Assembly (NCBI GenBank): GCA_022841915.1
Contig: JALHQN010000016.1
Coordinates: 81,859-126,678 of the forward strand
Length of the DNA stretch: 44,820 bases
Reading direction: 5' to 3'
DNA from: Burkholderiales bacterium
GTDB lineage: Bacteria > Pseudomonadota > Gammaproteobacteria > Burkholderiales > WYBJ01
The stretch's first letter is position 1; each line of letters starts with the position of its first letter. The translations under genes and the position numbers were made by a program. Of the stretch, positions 34,386 through 42,375 are shown piece by piece. The notes beneath the pieces were generated by a model, which was given only the letters and a program-made list of their open reading frames with translations, did no database searches and was not told the origin of the DNA.

Positions 34386-35267
34386 CTACTTCGTCTTCAT
34401 GATTTCGGCGGACATCGCGCGCGGATCGCGAGCAGTCCAGCGGCCGGCCTCGGCCAAAGCGATGAACTCGGCGACGAACAGGTTGAAGCGGTCGGGCTCT
34501 TCCAGATTCAACGTATGGCCGGTCTTGGGCAGGATCAGCAGGCCGGCGCTGGGGATGGCCTGCTTCATGAACACGCCCGGCTGGATGCAGTGATCATCCT
34601 CATCGCCCACGACCACGAGGGTCGGCACTTGCATCTGCCGCATGCGATCTTCCAGGTCGTAGATCGACGGCCGCCGCGCTTGCACGCCGCGCATCGTGTT
34701 GGCTGCGCCGAGCGAGGAGTGCTCGCCGAGTTGCGTCGCGAATTCCTGCCAGCCCCTCGGGTCCTTGTTCTGGAACTGCACGCGCGATCCCGCGAGCGCA
34801 TACGTCTTGGCGAACGTCTCGCTGCCTTGCGCCTCGAACTGGGCCGCGACTTCCATCGAGACGCCCTTGAAGTACGCCTCGTGCCGCTTCTCGGCTCCGT
34901 ATCCCGCGCCCGCGACGACCAGCGACCGCGCTCGCGCGGGGTAGTCGAGCCCGAAGTGCAGCGTCGCGAAGCCGCCCATCGAGAGTCCGACCACATGCGC
35001 GCGATCGATGCCCGCGCCATCCATGACGGCGGCGATATCTGCCGCAGCGCGGGCCTGCGAGTACTTCTCGACATCGGCTGGCACGTCGGAGGGTGGATAG
35101 CCTCGCGCACCGAAGGTCACGCAGCGATGACGCCGCGAGAAGTAGCGCATCTGCGGCTCCCAGCTGCGGTGATCGCCGCCGAACTCGTGCACGAACACGA
35201 TCGGGGTGCCGCTGCCGGCTTCCTCGAAGTAGAGCTTCACGCCGTCGTCCGTGGTGGCGTAGGGCAT
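34386..35267 (-). CDS. Alpha/beta-fold hydrolase
   Basis: A 293-residue alpha/beta hydrolase. The nucleophile elbow is GLSMGG (S96), the oxyanion loop is HEFGG (28-32), the likely acid lies in GDEDD (222-225), and the catalytic His is H251 (KTGHTLNLEEP). The segment ARGYPPSD is typical of ester, enol-lactone or C-C hydrolases of this fold. The ATG has AAGGAG upstream. It lies between the aminotransferase (14-bp gap) and the carbamoylase. It might hydrolyse a carbamate, lactone or aldehyde-amide intermediate as RutD does in pyrimidine catabolism, but similarity to RutD is only at the fold level. Confidence 0.88.
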   Translation of the reverse strand: MPYATTDDGVKLYFEEAGSGTPIVFVHEFGGDHRSWEPQMRYFSRRHRCVTFGARGYPPSDVPADVEKYSQARAAADIAAVMDGAGIDRAHVVGLSMGGFATLHFGLDYPARARSLVVAGAGYGAEKRHEAYFKGVSMEVAAQFEAQGSETFAKTYALAGSRVQFQNKDPRGWQEFATQLGEHSSLGAANTMRGVQARRPSIYDLEDRMRQMQVPTLVVVGDEDDHCIQPGVFMKQAIPSAGLLILPKTGHTLNLEEPDRFNLFVAEFIALAEAGRWTARDPRAMSAEIMKTK

Positions 35268-35281
35268 GGCGGTTCTCCTTG

Positions 35282-36424
35282 TTAAAAGAGCGGCGGCACG
35301 TCTTTCATCGCGCGCGCCTTGTCGACCATCGCCGGCAGTCGTTCGCAGAAGGCGTCGGCCCAGGTCTCCGGCACGGTGGTGCTCACCTTCACGAAGCGAT
35401 GCCCGAAGCGCGGGGTGTGGTAGGTTCCCTGCCGGATCATGATGCCCTCGTTCGCATACGCATGGCAGAGCGCCTCGGGCGTGATCTCCGCTGCGAGGAC
35501 TTCGATGACGAGGAAATTCGCCTGTGACGGATACACCGCCACGCTCATCCCGGGCACGCGCGCGACGGCCGCGTGGATGGCCGCCTGGTTGCGCCGCTGG
35601 CGTCTATTGATCTCCGGAAACCAGCGATCGCGAATGCGCAGGCCGGCGATGGCGGCACGCTGCGAGACGACATTGCTGCCGAGATTGTTCGGCGGCGCCG
35701 CCGCGAGCTGCTCGAGGACGTCGGGTGCGGCCACGATCGCCCCGACGCGCAAGCCTGCGAGTCCGAGCCACTTCGAGAAGCTGTAGATCGTGATGCTGCG
35801 CTCGGGATAGAACCGCGCTGCGAGCGTGTGCGCATCGGCGAAGTGGCGATAAGTGCAGTCGTGAACGAAATATGCGCCGACCTTGCGGGCGATCTGCGTG
35901 AACGCTTCGATCTCGGCCGATGTATAGCAGATGCCGAGCGGGTTGTTCGGATCGACGAGGTAGACGATGCGCGTGCGCTCATCGACCGCCGCCGCGAGTT
36001 GCGCCGGCGTGAGCCGATAGCCCTGGGCGGGATCGTAGATCGGCAACTCGATGACCTCGGCGCCGGCTGCGCGCGAGAAGTGCAGCGGCCACTTCCAGCC
36101 CGGATCGGTCGTCACGAGCGTGACGCCCGGCTCGCACAAGGTCCGGCACACCGTATAGAGCGCGGCTACGCCACCGTCGGTAACCAGTACCGAGTGATCC
36201 GGCAGCCCGAGGTCCTCGCGGATCAACGCACGCAACACCTCCATCCCGGCGGGCGGCGCATACGCGTGATATTCCTCGCGCCGCAGCGAATCGAGCATCG
36301 CGTCCATCACCTCGGGCGGCGTCTCGAAGTGATTGGTGTTCTGACCGAGCCACATCAGTCCTGGCATATTGAAGAGGCGATCGAAGTGCGCGTTGCGCAC
36401 ATCGAACCCGCGGAGCGTACTCAT
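35282..36424 (-). CDS. PLP-dependent class I/II aminotransferase
   Basis: A 380-residue fold-type I aminotransferase. Marks are VTDGGVAALYTVCRTLCEPG (cofactor phosphate loop region), VDPNNPLG (PNNP motif), FVHDCTYRHFAD (Asp to the PLP ring nitrogen) and SFSKWLGLAGLRVG with the Schiff-base Lys. GGVAALY replaces the more usual GSxxAL. The start at 36424 overlaps the SDR stop by ATGA. In the operon it probably removes the amino group from the acid freed by the carbamoylase, or supplies a keto acid. Substrate preference cannot be read. Confidence 0.92.
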   Translation of the reverse strand: MSTLRGFDVRNAHFDRLFNMPGLMWLGQNTNHFETPPEVMDAMLDSLRREEYHAYAPPAGMEVLRALIREDLGLPDHSVLVTDGGVAALYTVCRTLCEPGVTLVTTDPGWKWPLHFSRAAGAEVIELPIYDPAQGYRLTPAQLAAAVDERTRIVYLVDPNNPLGICYTSAEIEAFTQIARKVGAYFVHDCTYRHFADAHTLAARFYPERSITIYSFSKWLGLAGLRVGAIVAAPDVLEQLAAAPPNNLGSNVVSQRAAIAGLRIRDRWFPEINRRQRRNQAAIHAAVARVPGMSVAVYPSQANFLVIEVLAAEITPEALCHAYANEGIMIRQGTYHTPRFGHRFVKVSTTVPETWADAFCERLPAMVDKARAMKDVPPLF

Positions 36425-37221
36425 GCGCGCGACCTTTCCTTGATCACCGAGCCCTTGGCGGCGATGCCACCGTCGATGGTGACGATGGTACCCGTGATGT
36501 AGCCCGCGCGCGGCGAGGCGAGAAACACGATGAGATCCGCGACTTCCTCGGCCGATGCGGGACGTCCGGCCGGGTACTTCTCGCGCAGTTCCGTCCACCG
36601 ACTCTCATCGCCCCAAAGATCGAGCGCGCGGCGCTTGTTGATCTTCACCATGCGCTCGGTCTCCACGGGGCCCGGATTCACGCCGACGACGCGCACGCCG
36701 AAGTCGAGACTCACGCCGCCGAGCGCTTTGGTGAATGCCATGAGCGCGGCATTCGCGGTGCTGCCGGCGATGTAGTTGGCGTCCCAGTTCTCTCCCGAGT
36801 TGCCGATGTCGTTGATGATCACGCCGCTGCCGCGCGCCTTCATGCGCGGATACAGCTCCCGCGCAAGCAGCATGTAGCCCATGAGCTTGACATCGTAGCT
36901 CTTGCGCCAGAGGTCTTCGTCGAGCGATTCGAGCGGCCCGGAGGGAATCTCACCCGCATTGTTCACGAGCACGTCCACCGCACCGCACTCGGCAGCGAGT
37001 TCCTTCAGCGCTGCCGCATCGCCGAGATCGAGCGCATGGACGCGCGCCTTGACCGCGAACTCGCGCTCGATCGAAGCCTTGTTGTGCTCGAGTGCATCGA
37101 CCGAGCGTGCCGCGAGATGCACATCGCAGCCCTCACGGGCGAACGCTCGCGCCACGGCGAGCCCGATACCTTTCGAGGCACCAGTGACGAGGACCGACTG
37201 CCCGCGCAACTGCATTTCCAT
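36421..37221 (-). CDS. SDR family protein with atypical catalytic motif (YxxxS)
   Basis: A 266-residue SDR. The coenzyme motif TGASKGIG (13-20), NNAG (87-90), NPGPVETERM and the C-terminal GTIVTIDGG are normal. The catalytic region reads NDIGNSGENWDANYIAGSTAN: the Tyr is Y150, but the canonical Lys four residues later is S154 and the usual catalytic Ser position is not clear. I believe a subgroup of SDRs shares the YIAGSxxN pattern, so it is not a random mutation, but classical chemistry is doubtful. The ATG at 37221 follows GGAGGAG. It heads the operon with aminotransferase, hydrolase and carbamoylase. Confidence 0.9.
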   Translation of the reverse strand: MEMQLRGQSVLVTGASKGIGLAVARAFAREGCDVHLAARSVDALEHNKASIEREFAVKARVHALDLGDAAALKELAAECGAVDVLVNNAGEIPSGPLESLDEDLWRKSYDVKLMGYMLLARELYPRMKARGSGVIINDIGNSGENWDANYIAGSTANAALMAFTKALGGVSLDFGVRVVGVNPGPVETERMVKINKRRALDLWGDESRWTELREKYPAGRPASAEEVADLIVFLASPRAGYITGTIVTIDGGIAAKGSVIKERSRA

Positions 37222-37425
37222 ACTTCGTTCTCCTCCTTGTCCTGTTCGCCTCGGCCGCAGGGCGCAAGGCAGCCAGACCGGCGAACCGCTCGACGAGCGC
37301 GGCCTCGCCGCAGGCTGCGCCCCGCTCATCGCGAGCACTCTGTCAGACCGCACCGATGAGCAGACAGCCCGGATATCCGAGGCCGCTGCGACGCGAGAAC
37401 CGGCCGCTGAAAACGCCGCCCCGCG

Positions 37426-38385
37426 TCAATCCACCTTCACACCCGTCGCCTTGACCACCTTTGCCCACTTCTCTATGTCCTGCCTGATCACGGCCGTGAA
37501 TTGCGCAGAATTACCATAAACCATTTCAGCGCCGCGCTCCGACAAATTGGCACGCAACGGTTTGCTGTCGAGCATTTTGGCCACGTCGGTTTCGATTTTC
37601 TTCGCAACCGCCGTCGGCACGCCGGCCGGCGCGAAGATGCCGTACCACTGCGCCGCCTCGTAGCCGGGCAGCCCGCTTTCGGCGACCGTCGGCACCTCGG
37701 GCAGCGTCGGGTAGCGCTTCGTAGTCGTCACTGCGAGCATGCGCAGCTTGCCGGACTGCACCAGCGGCAGCGCGGAAACGATGATGTCGATCATGTAATG
37801 CGTGCGACCGGCGATCAGGTCAGGCAGGGCCGGGCCGCTGCCCTTGTAGGGTACGTGCACCGCCTTGATGCCGGCCATCATGTTGAACATCGCGGCGCCC
37901 AGATGCGGCAGCGCGCCGCTGCCCGAGGATGCGAACGACAGCTGCTCGGGCTTGCTTCTCGCCAGCGCAACCAGTTCCTGCACCGTTTTCACCGGCAGGC
38001 CATTGGTGACGACCAGCAACTGGGGCGACAGCGCGAAGGAGGCGAGCGCCGCGAGGTCCTTGCGCGGATCATAGGACAAGTTCGAATAGATGCTGGGCGC
38101 GATGACGACGCCTGCATTGACCCCCATCAGCAGCGTATAGCCGTCCGCCGTGCTCTTGGCCACCAGCCCCGTGCCGATGGTCGCGCCGGCGCCGCCACGG
38201 TTATCGATGACGACGTTCTGCTTCCATAGTTCAGAAAGTGCCTGCCCGGCCATGCGGCCGACGTAGTCCGACGCGCCGCCGGGGGGAAAGGGAATCACCA
38301 ACCGCACAGGCTTGGTGGGATAAGCGTTGGAAAGTACCGGCATTGTGACCAGGGCGATGGCGACTAGGCGTGTCAGGACCTTCAT
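37426..38385 (-). CDS. Bug/TctC family periplasmic solute-binding receptor
   Basis: A 319-residue receptor. It has a signal peptide (MKVLTRLVAIALVTMPVLSNA), the start YPTKPVRLVIPFPPGGASDYVGRMAGQAL, GTGLVAKSTADGYTLLM and VHVPYKGSGPAL. I used ATG 38385 because it matches the family N-terminus; no strong ribosome-binding site is visible. It lies 204 bp ahead of the SDR/aminotransferase/carbamoylase operon on the same strand and may be co-transcribed with it, supplying its substrate from the periplasm. It is the fifth orphan-type receptor in the window. Confidence 0.93.
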   Translation of the reverse strand: MKVLTRLVAIALVTMPVLSNAYPTKPVRLVIPFPPGGASDYVGRMAGQALSELWKQNVVIDNRGGAGATIGTGLVAKSTADGYTLLMGVNAGVVIAPSIYSNLSYDPRKDLAALASFALSPQLLVVTNGLPVKTVQELVALARSKPEQLSFASSGSGALPHLGAAMFNMMAGIKAVHVPYKGSGPALPDLIAGRTHYMIDIIVSALPLVQSGKLRMLAVTTTKRYPTLPEVPTVAESGLPGYEAAQWYGIFAPAGVPTAVAKKIETDVAKMLDSKPLRANLSERGAEMVYGNSAQFTAVIRQDIEKWAKVVKATGVKVD

Positions 38386-38768
38386 GGCGTTCTCATAGTG
38401 ACGGGACGATGGGTGCAGGACGCTGCAACGGACACGCAAAGCAAGTCCTGCGCCATCGACAACCACCAGGCGTCGCAACGGAATGGCGACCGGGCCACGC
38501 TTGCGTCCGCACTGCAGCGGTGCAGTCAGGCTGACGCTGCGCCGATCCAGTGCGCGCAAGCACCGACGGTCTATGAGGACGCAGACGAACGCTTTTCCGG
38601 TCGGCGTTGCCCCGTATCCAGCACGCCCATGCTGCGATCGAGTCAAGCCTTGCCGGCCGCTCGACCTCGTGTGGCTAGGGAAAAGACATCATCGGCCCCG
38701 ATGACGCTCAGGTGGGCCGAACCCGACGGCATGACGCTGCGACCGAGGACCCGAGGAAACTCCGCCGA
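38386..38768. other. Intergenic stretch, nothing recognised
   Basis: About 380 bp between the receptor gene and the AI-2E family gene, both on the minus strand. It marks the boundary between the catabolic region and housekeeping-like genes. I saw no coding frame with motifs, no palindrome of note and no RNA gene. Confidence 0.5.
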
Positions 38769-39923
38769 TCAGGTCTTCAGATCATGCATGGCCTGCTGTT
38801 CGCGCAGGCGGCAAGCAAAGGCATGCCGAGCCCTCAGGCGCGGGTCGGTGAACACCTCGCCGACGGTCTCGCCGAGCACCATGGCCACACCGAGCAGGGG
38901 CAGCACCAGCATCAGCCCGGCCACACCGGCAACCGCACCGCCGACGAAGATCATCAGCACGGTCAGCAGTGGATGCATGCGCAGACTGCGACCGATGGTC
39001 AAGGGCATGAAGACGAAATCATCGAGCAAGCGTACAAACAGGAACAGCACCACGGCGCTGTAGGCTACGCTGGCATTGCCCGGGTAGTCTGTGGCAGCCA
39101 CCAACACCACGAGCAGGCAGCCGAGGATAGAGCCGATGTAAGGCACCCAGGCCAACACCGCCGTGATCAGGCCCAGCGCGAGGGGCGCCGAGACACCGAT
39201 TACCCACAGGCCCAGCGCCAGGCAAATCGCGTCGAGCGCGGTCAGCTTGAGCAGGCCCTGGAAGTACATTCGCGCCGTCTGATCGATCTGGTCGAGCAAA
39301 TAGAGCGTGCGCTCGAAGAAGGCGTTCGGCACGGCGCGACCGAGGAATTTCTTGAAGCGCCAGCCGTCACGCAGAAAAAAGAAGGCCAGGCAGGGCGCCA
39401 GGATCAGCGAAGGCAGCCAGGTCGCAGCCGCCAGCGCTACATCGGCCAAATACCTGCTGGCCAGCGTGTCGCCCAGGCTGCTGAGCTGCTCGGTGAGTTG
39501 GACACTGAGTCCGGCCTGCGCGGCGAGCGGCACGCGCTCCTCCAGCCAAGACAGCGTGTCGACCAGCAGACGCAGGCCGCCATCGATGTAGCGGGTCCCC
39601 GAATCCTGCCAGTTGCCGAACCGGCTCGCGATCCAAGGAAAGCTCAGCAGTGCCAGGCCCAGGGCCACCAGGAAGGCGCCGCCACTGACCAGCGCGGCCG
39701 ACGCATCGCGCGTCATGCCGCCCAGCACCAGGCGTTGCTGCAGCGGGAACAACGGGTAGTAGATCAGCAAGCCGAACACGAACGGCACCACCAGCCAGAG
39801 GACCTTCTGAAACAGGAACAGGGCCAGGCAGGTGCCGCCCAGAATCAGACACCAGGCCAGCGGACCGGATCGATAGGGCTCGCGCCGCATCGGCAAGGCG
39901 GCGGGATTCGGTCGCCCGCTCAC
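38769..39923 (-). CDS. AI-2E/PerM family transporter
   Basis: A 384-residue inner-membrane protein of the AI-2E exporter (PerM/TqsA) family, with about eight hydrophobic segments. The family regions are FFFLRDGWRFKKFLGRAVPN, YFQGLLKLTALDAICLALGLWVIGVSAPLALGLITAVLAWVPYIG and DDFVFMPLTIGRSLRMHPLLTVLMIFVGG. Members export small molecules or exchange ions; the substrate is unknown. The start is GTG 39923, overlapping the stop of the cyclic-nucleotide-binding gene by GTGA. This implies coordinated synthesis and possible regulation by that protein. Confidence 0.9.
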   Translation of the reverse strand: MSGRPNPAALPMRREPYRSGPLAWCLILGGTCLALFLFQKVLWLVVPFVFGLLIYYPLFPLQQRLVLGGMTRDASAALVSGGAFLVALGLALLSFPWIASRFGNWQDSGTRYIDGGLRLLVDTLSWLEERVPLAAQAGLSVQLTEQLSSLGDTLASRYLADVALAAATWLPSLILAPCLAFFFLRDGWRFKKFLGRAVPNAFFERTLYLLDQIDQTARMYFQGLLKLTALDAICLALGLWVIGVSAPLALGLITAVLAWVPYIGSILGCLLVVLVAATDYPGNASVAYSAVVLFLFVRLLDDFVFMPLTIGRSLRMHPLLTVLMIFVGGAVAGVAGLMLVLPLLGVAMVLGETVGEVFTDPRLRARHAFACRLREQQAMHDLKT

Positions 39924-40396
39924 AACGGGCCGCCCTCCGCGCGGTTCATGTTGCGCACCCGCGAGGCCAGGTGCCGGGCCAGCTGGATGGCGATCTTGGA
40001 TGCGATCAGACCGTGCGACTCCATCAGACCGAGGAAATCGCCGCGGAACAGCACCAGCAGCTTGCAGTTCTCCTGTGCGCGCACCTGCGCGGAGCGCGGT
40101 GCGTCATCGAGCAGCGCCAGTTCACCGAAGAAGCTGCCTGGCCCGAGCACGGCCAGCGGCGCATCCGGTAGACCTTGGCGACAGATCTGCACCTGGCCCT
40201 CGAGCACCACATAGAACGCCTCGCCCTGCTCGCCTTCGTCGAACACGACTTCGCGCGCGAGGTAGCTGCGCTCGTGCATGAACCCATCGACAACGCGCAC
40301 CTCGCGATGACTGAGTCCGGCGAACAAGGCCATCCTCTTGAGCTCCCGCAGGCGCCTCGGCGGTTCGTGCCGTTTGAACAATTGAAGGATCGTCAT
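39920..40396 (-). CDS. Cyclic nucleotide-binding domain protein (no output domain)
   Basis: A 158-residue protein consisting of a single CRP-type cNMP-binding beta-barrel. It has LFAGLSHREVRVVDG, VVFDEGEQGEAFYVVLEGQVQI and the phosphate-binding cassette FFGELALLDDAPRSAQVRA. A helical tail follows, but no DNA-binding helix-turn-helix. The ATG at 40396 matches the domain start; the longer upstream frame is non-coding. Translational coupling to the AI-2E family permease suggests it acts as a soluble nucleotide-sensing partner of that transporter. Confidence 0.9.
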   Translation of the reverse strand: MTILQLFKRHEPPRRLRELKRMALFAGLSHREVRVVDGFMHERSYLAREVVFDEGEQGEAFYVVLEGQVQICRQGLPDAPLAVLGPGSFFGELALLDDAPRSAQVRAQENCKLLVLFRGDFLGLMESHGLIASKIAIQLARHLASRVRNMNRAEGGPL

Positions 40397-41101
40397 GGCT
40401 GGGTGGGGGCACGATGCCCGCCTGCTCCTTGGTAGCGCCGAGCTGAAAGCGCAGGTCGGCGCAATCGCACCGCCGGCCTCTCGCAGGACCGGACACGAGC
40501 ATCTCGCTTCATGCGTCTCGCAGCAGGCAAACGTTTTGTCATGCCGAACTTCCAGGTACTCGATATATGCGCGCTCTGCGCACGGCTGTCGCCGCTGGCG
40601 CACCGCCCCTTCGTATCGAAGTGTTCAAAGAAACAATTGCGAAGGCCCACTTTCCTTCGTCTCTCGAATGCTTGACTGCACGTGTCCGCCCTCGGCCCCC
40701 TGGTGCCGACACCCACAGTCACGGCGCTCGACCGCAGCAACTTGAAGCATGGATTCGGTGAGCGAGCAGCCGGCGGCTGTGAATTGCCCCTCACATGGCC
40801 TTGGGGATGACTTTCAGTCGTAGCGAAAGGGATTCGATGCCGAAAGTGTACCGCACATGGCGGACACGTTTTCGGACTCCAGAGCCGCAGCGACCCACCC
40901 GCGCGTCATGAAGACCGGAACGCGCCTGAAATGCTTCGACGTCTCCCCGGAAGCGGCATCGAGCGCCGGCCGCTCGCACCTTCATCGTGCCACCCCGCGG
41001 GATGCTGCCATGAAGATCACGGCACAGCGGCTCCCGCTGGGAGGAACACAGCGCCGATCCGAGCGGCGACCCGTGCTGCGTCAGGTCGTCGATGCCGCTC
41101 G
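40397..41101. other. Intergenic stretch, nothing nameable
   Basis: About 700 bp without a recognisable gene. A minus-strand frame across 40812-40990 (ending ...VSAMCGTLSASNPFRYD) has moderately protein-like composition but no start with a ribosome-binding site and no family I know. The promoter for the cNMP-binding gene must lie at the left end. Confidence 0.45.
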
Positions 41102-42151
41102 TCAATGCCGCCAAGCCGCTCGCATCAGGATTTGCACCGCGCGGTGAAACATCGCTGACCAAACCACACACAACCACCATGTGAGGACCAACAGTGCCAC
41201 ACCCCCGGCGGGAGTTTGCCCACCCCATCGGATCCATACCGCATTGGCGGCCACCAGCGGCATGAAATGCGTCAAGAAGAGCGCATACGATAGCTCACTG
41301 TGCCGATGCAGCCACTTCGAGCAGCGCTCCGAGGGGTGCCAGCGCTGCACACCCCACCACAGCAGCACACACACCAACACCGAGAGCAGCAGGCGCGGCC
41401 GAGGGAACGCCAAAGCCGCGATCACGGCGCTGAGCATGCACAGCAGCATCCAATGGCGAGCGCTGCGTGCCCCCTCGGTGCCGTGCATCGACCAGGCCAA
41501 CAAGACACCCAAGCCATACGATTCGAAGAAATACAGTGCCCAGCGATCCCACTGTGCATCACGGTTGAAATACCACTGCGACGCCAGGCAAAGCAGCGCC
41601 GCCGACACAACCATTGCGTCATGGCGCGCTCCCAGGCGCCAAAGTCCCCACGCCAGGACATTGAGCAACACGAAGAGCTGGAAGTCGATGGCGACGTACC
41701 AGGCACCGACAGTCATCGAGGGCTGTCCGACGATATCCTGGATCAGCAAGGCATGGGACACCCATTGCCACAGCGTCGGGGGCTCGGTCAGCCAATCCTG
41801 CTGAATCCAGGGGCGCAGCCAGGCCACCACCAAGGCCACTCCGAGAATGGCCAGCAGGAAAAGCGGGACCAAGCGCAGGTACCGCTTGACCAATCGATCG
41901 CCCAACGGCTGCGCGCCCGGTGTCGACAGACCCTGCGCCGCCAGGAAGCCAGCCATCACGAAGAAGATCTGGGTCGCGAAACGTCCGTAGTTGTAGAGCA
42001 CATCTGACAGCCAGGGCCAGGTCTGCTCGAGCGCGGCAGCCAAGGGCCCGTAGGAGGACAGATGGTGGAGCACGATGACATGCGCTGCCAAGACGCGTAA
42101 CCCATCCATCATCCTGGAGCGCTCGTTCATGGCGTCCAGCCAGGTGGGCAT
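41102..42151 (-). CDS. Acyltransferase 3 family membrane protein
   Basis: A 349-residue integral membrane O-acyltransferase (OafA/acyltransferase 3 class) with about ten hydrophobic segments. The N-terminus MDGLRVLAAHVIVLHHLSSYG carries the conserved arginine and histidine region of the first helix. FFVMAGFLAAQGL and KRYLRLVPLFLLAILG are the next family stretches, and SELSYALFLTHFMPL is the C-terminal one. It would transfer acyl groups to a surface glycan or lipid, but no glycan genes are nearby. I used ATG 42151; a later MM before DGLR is also possible. Confidence 0.87.
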   Translation of the reverse strand: MPTWLDAMNERSRMMDGLRVLAAHVIVLHHLSSYGPLAAALEQTWPWLSDVLYNYGRFATQIFFVMAGFLAAQGLSTPGAQPLGDRLVKRYLRLVPLFLLAILGVALVVAWLRPWIQQDWLTEPPTLWQWVSHALLIQDIVGQPSMTVGAWYVAIDFQLFVLLNVLAWGLWRLGARHDAMVVSAALLCLASQWYFNRDAQWDRWALYFFESYGLGVLLAWSMHGTEGARSARHWMLLCMLSAVIAALAFPRPRLLLSVLVCVLLWWGVQRWHPSERCSKWLHRHSELSYALFLTHFMPLVAANAVWIRWGGQTPAGGVALLVLTWWLCVVWSAMFHRAVQILMRAAWRH

Positions 42152-42375
42152 TTCTCGATCGGCGCCTGCAAGGCTTCCTGTGCGTCGTCAGCCGTCATGC
42201 AGCAGCTCGTGCCCTGCCCTGCCTTTCTGCATGCGGACGCAATACCCATCTTCAGCTTTCAGTGGGGCAAAGTCTCGCCCATGCGCAAGGCTTGTGCGCC
42301 ACACGTCTTGCCGCAAAAGAGGGGCAGAACCCAGCAGGCGGATAGACGTAGGCATGCACGCCTGTTCGAGCGGGC

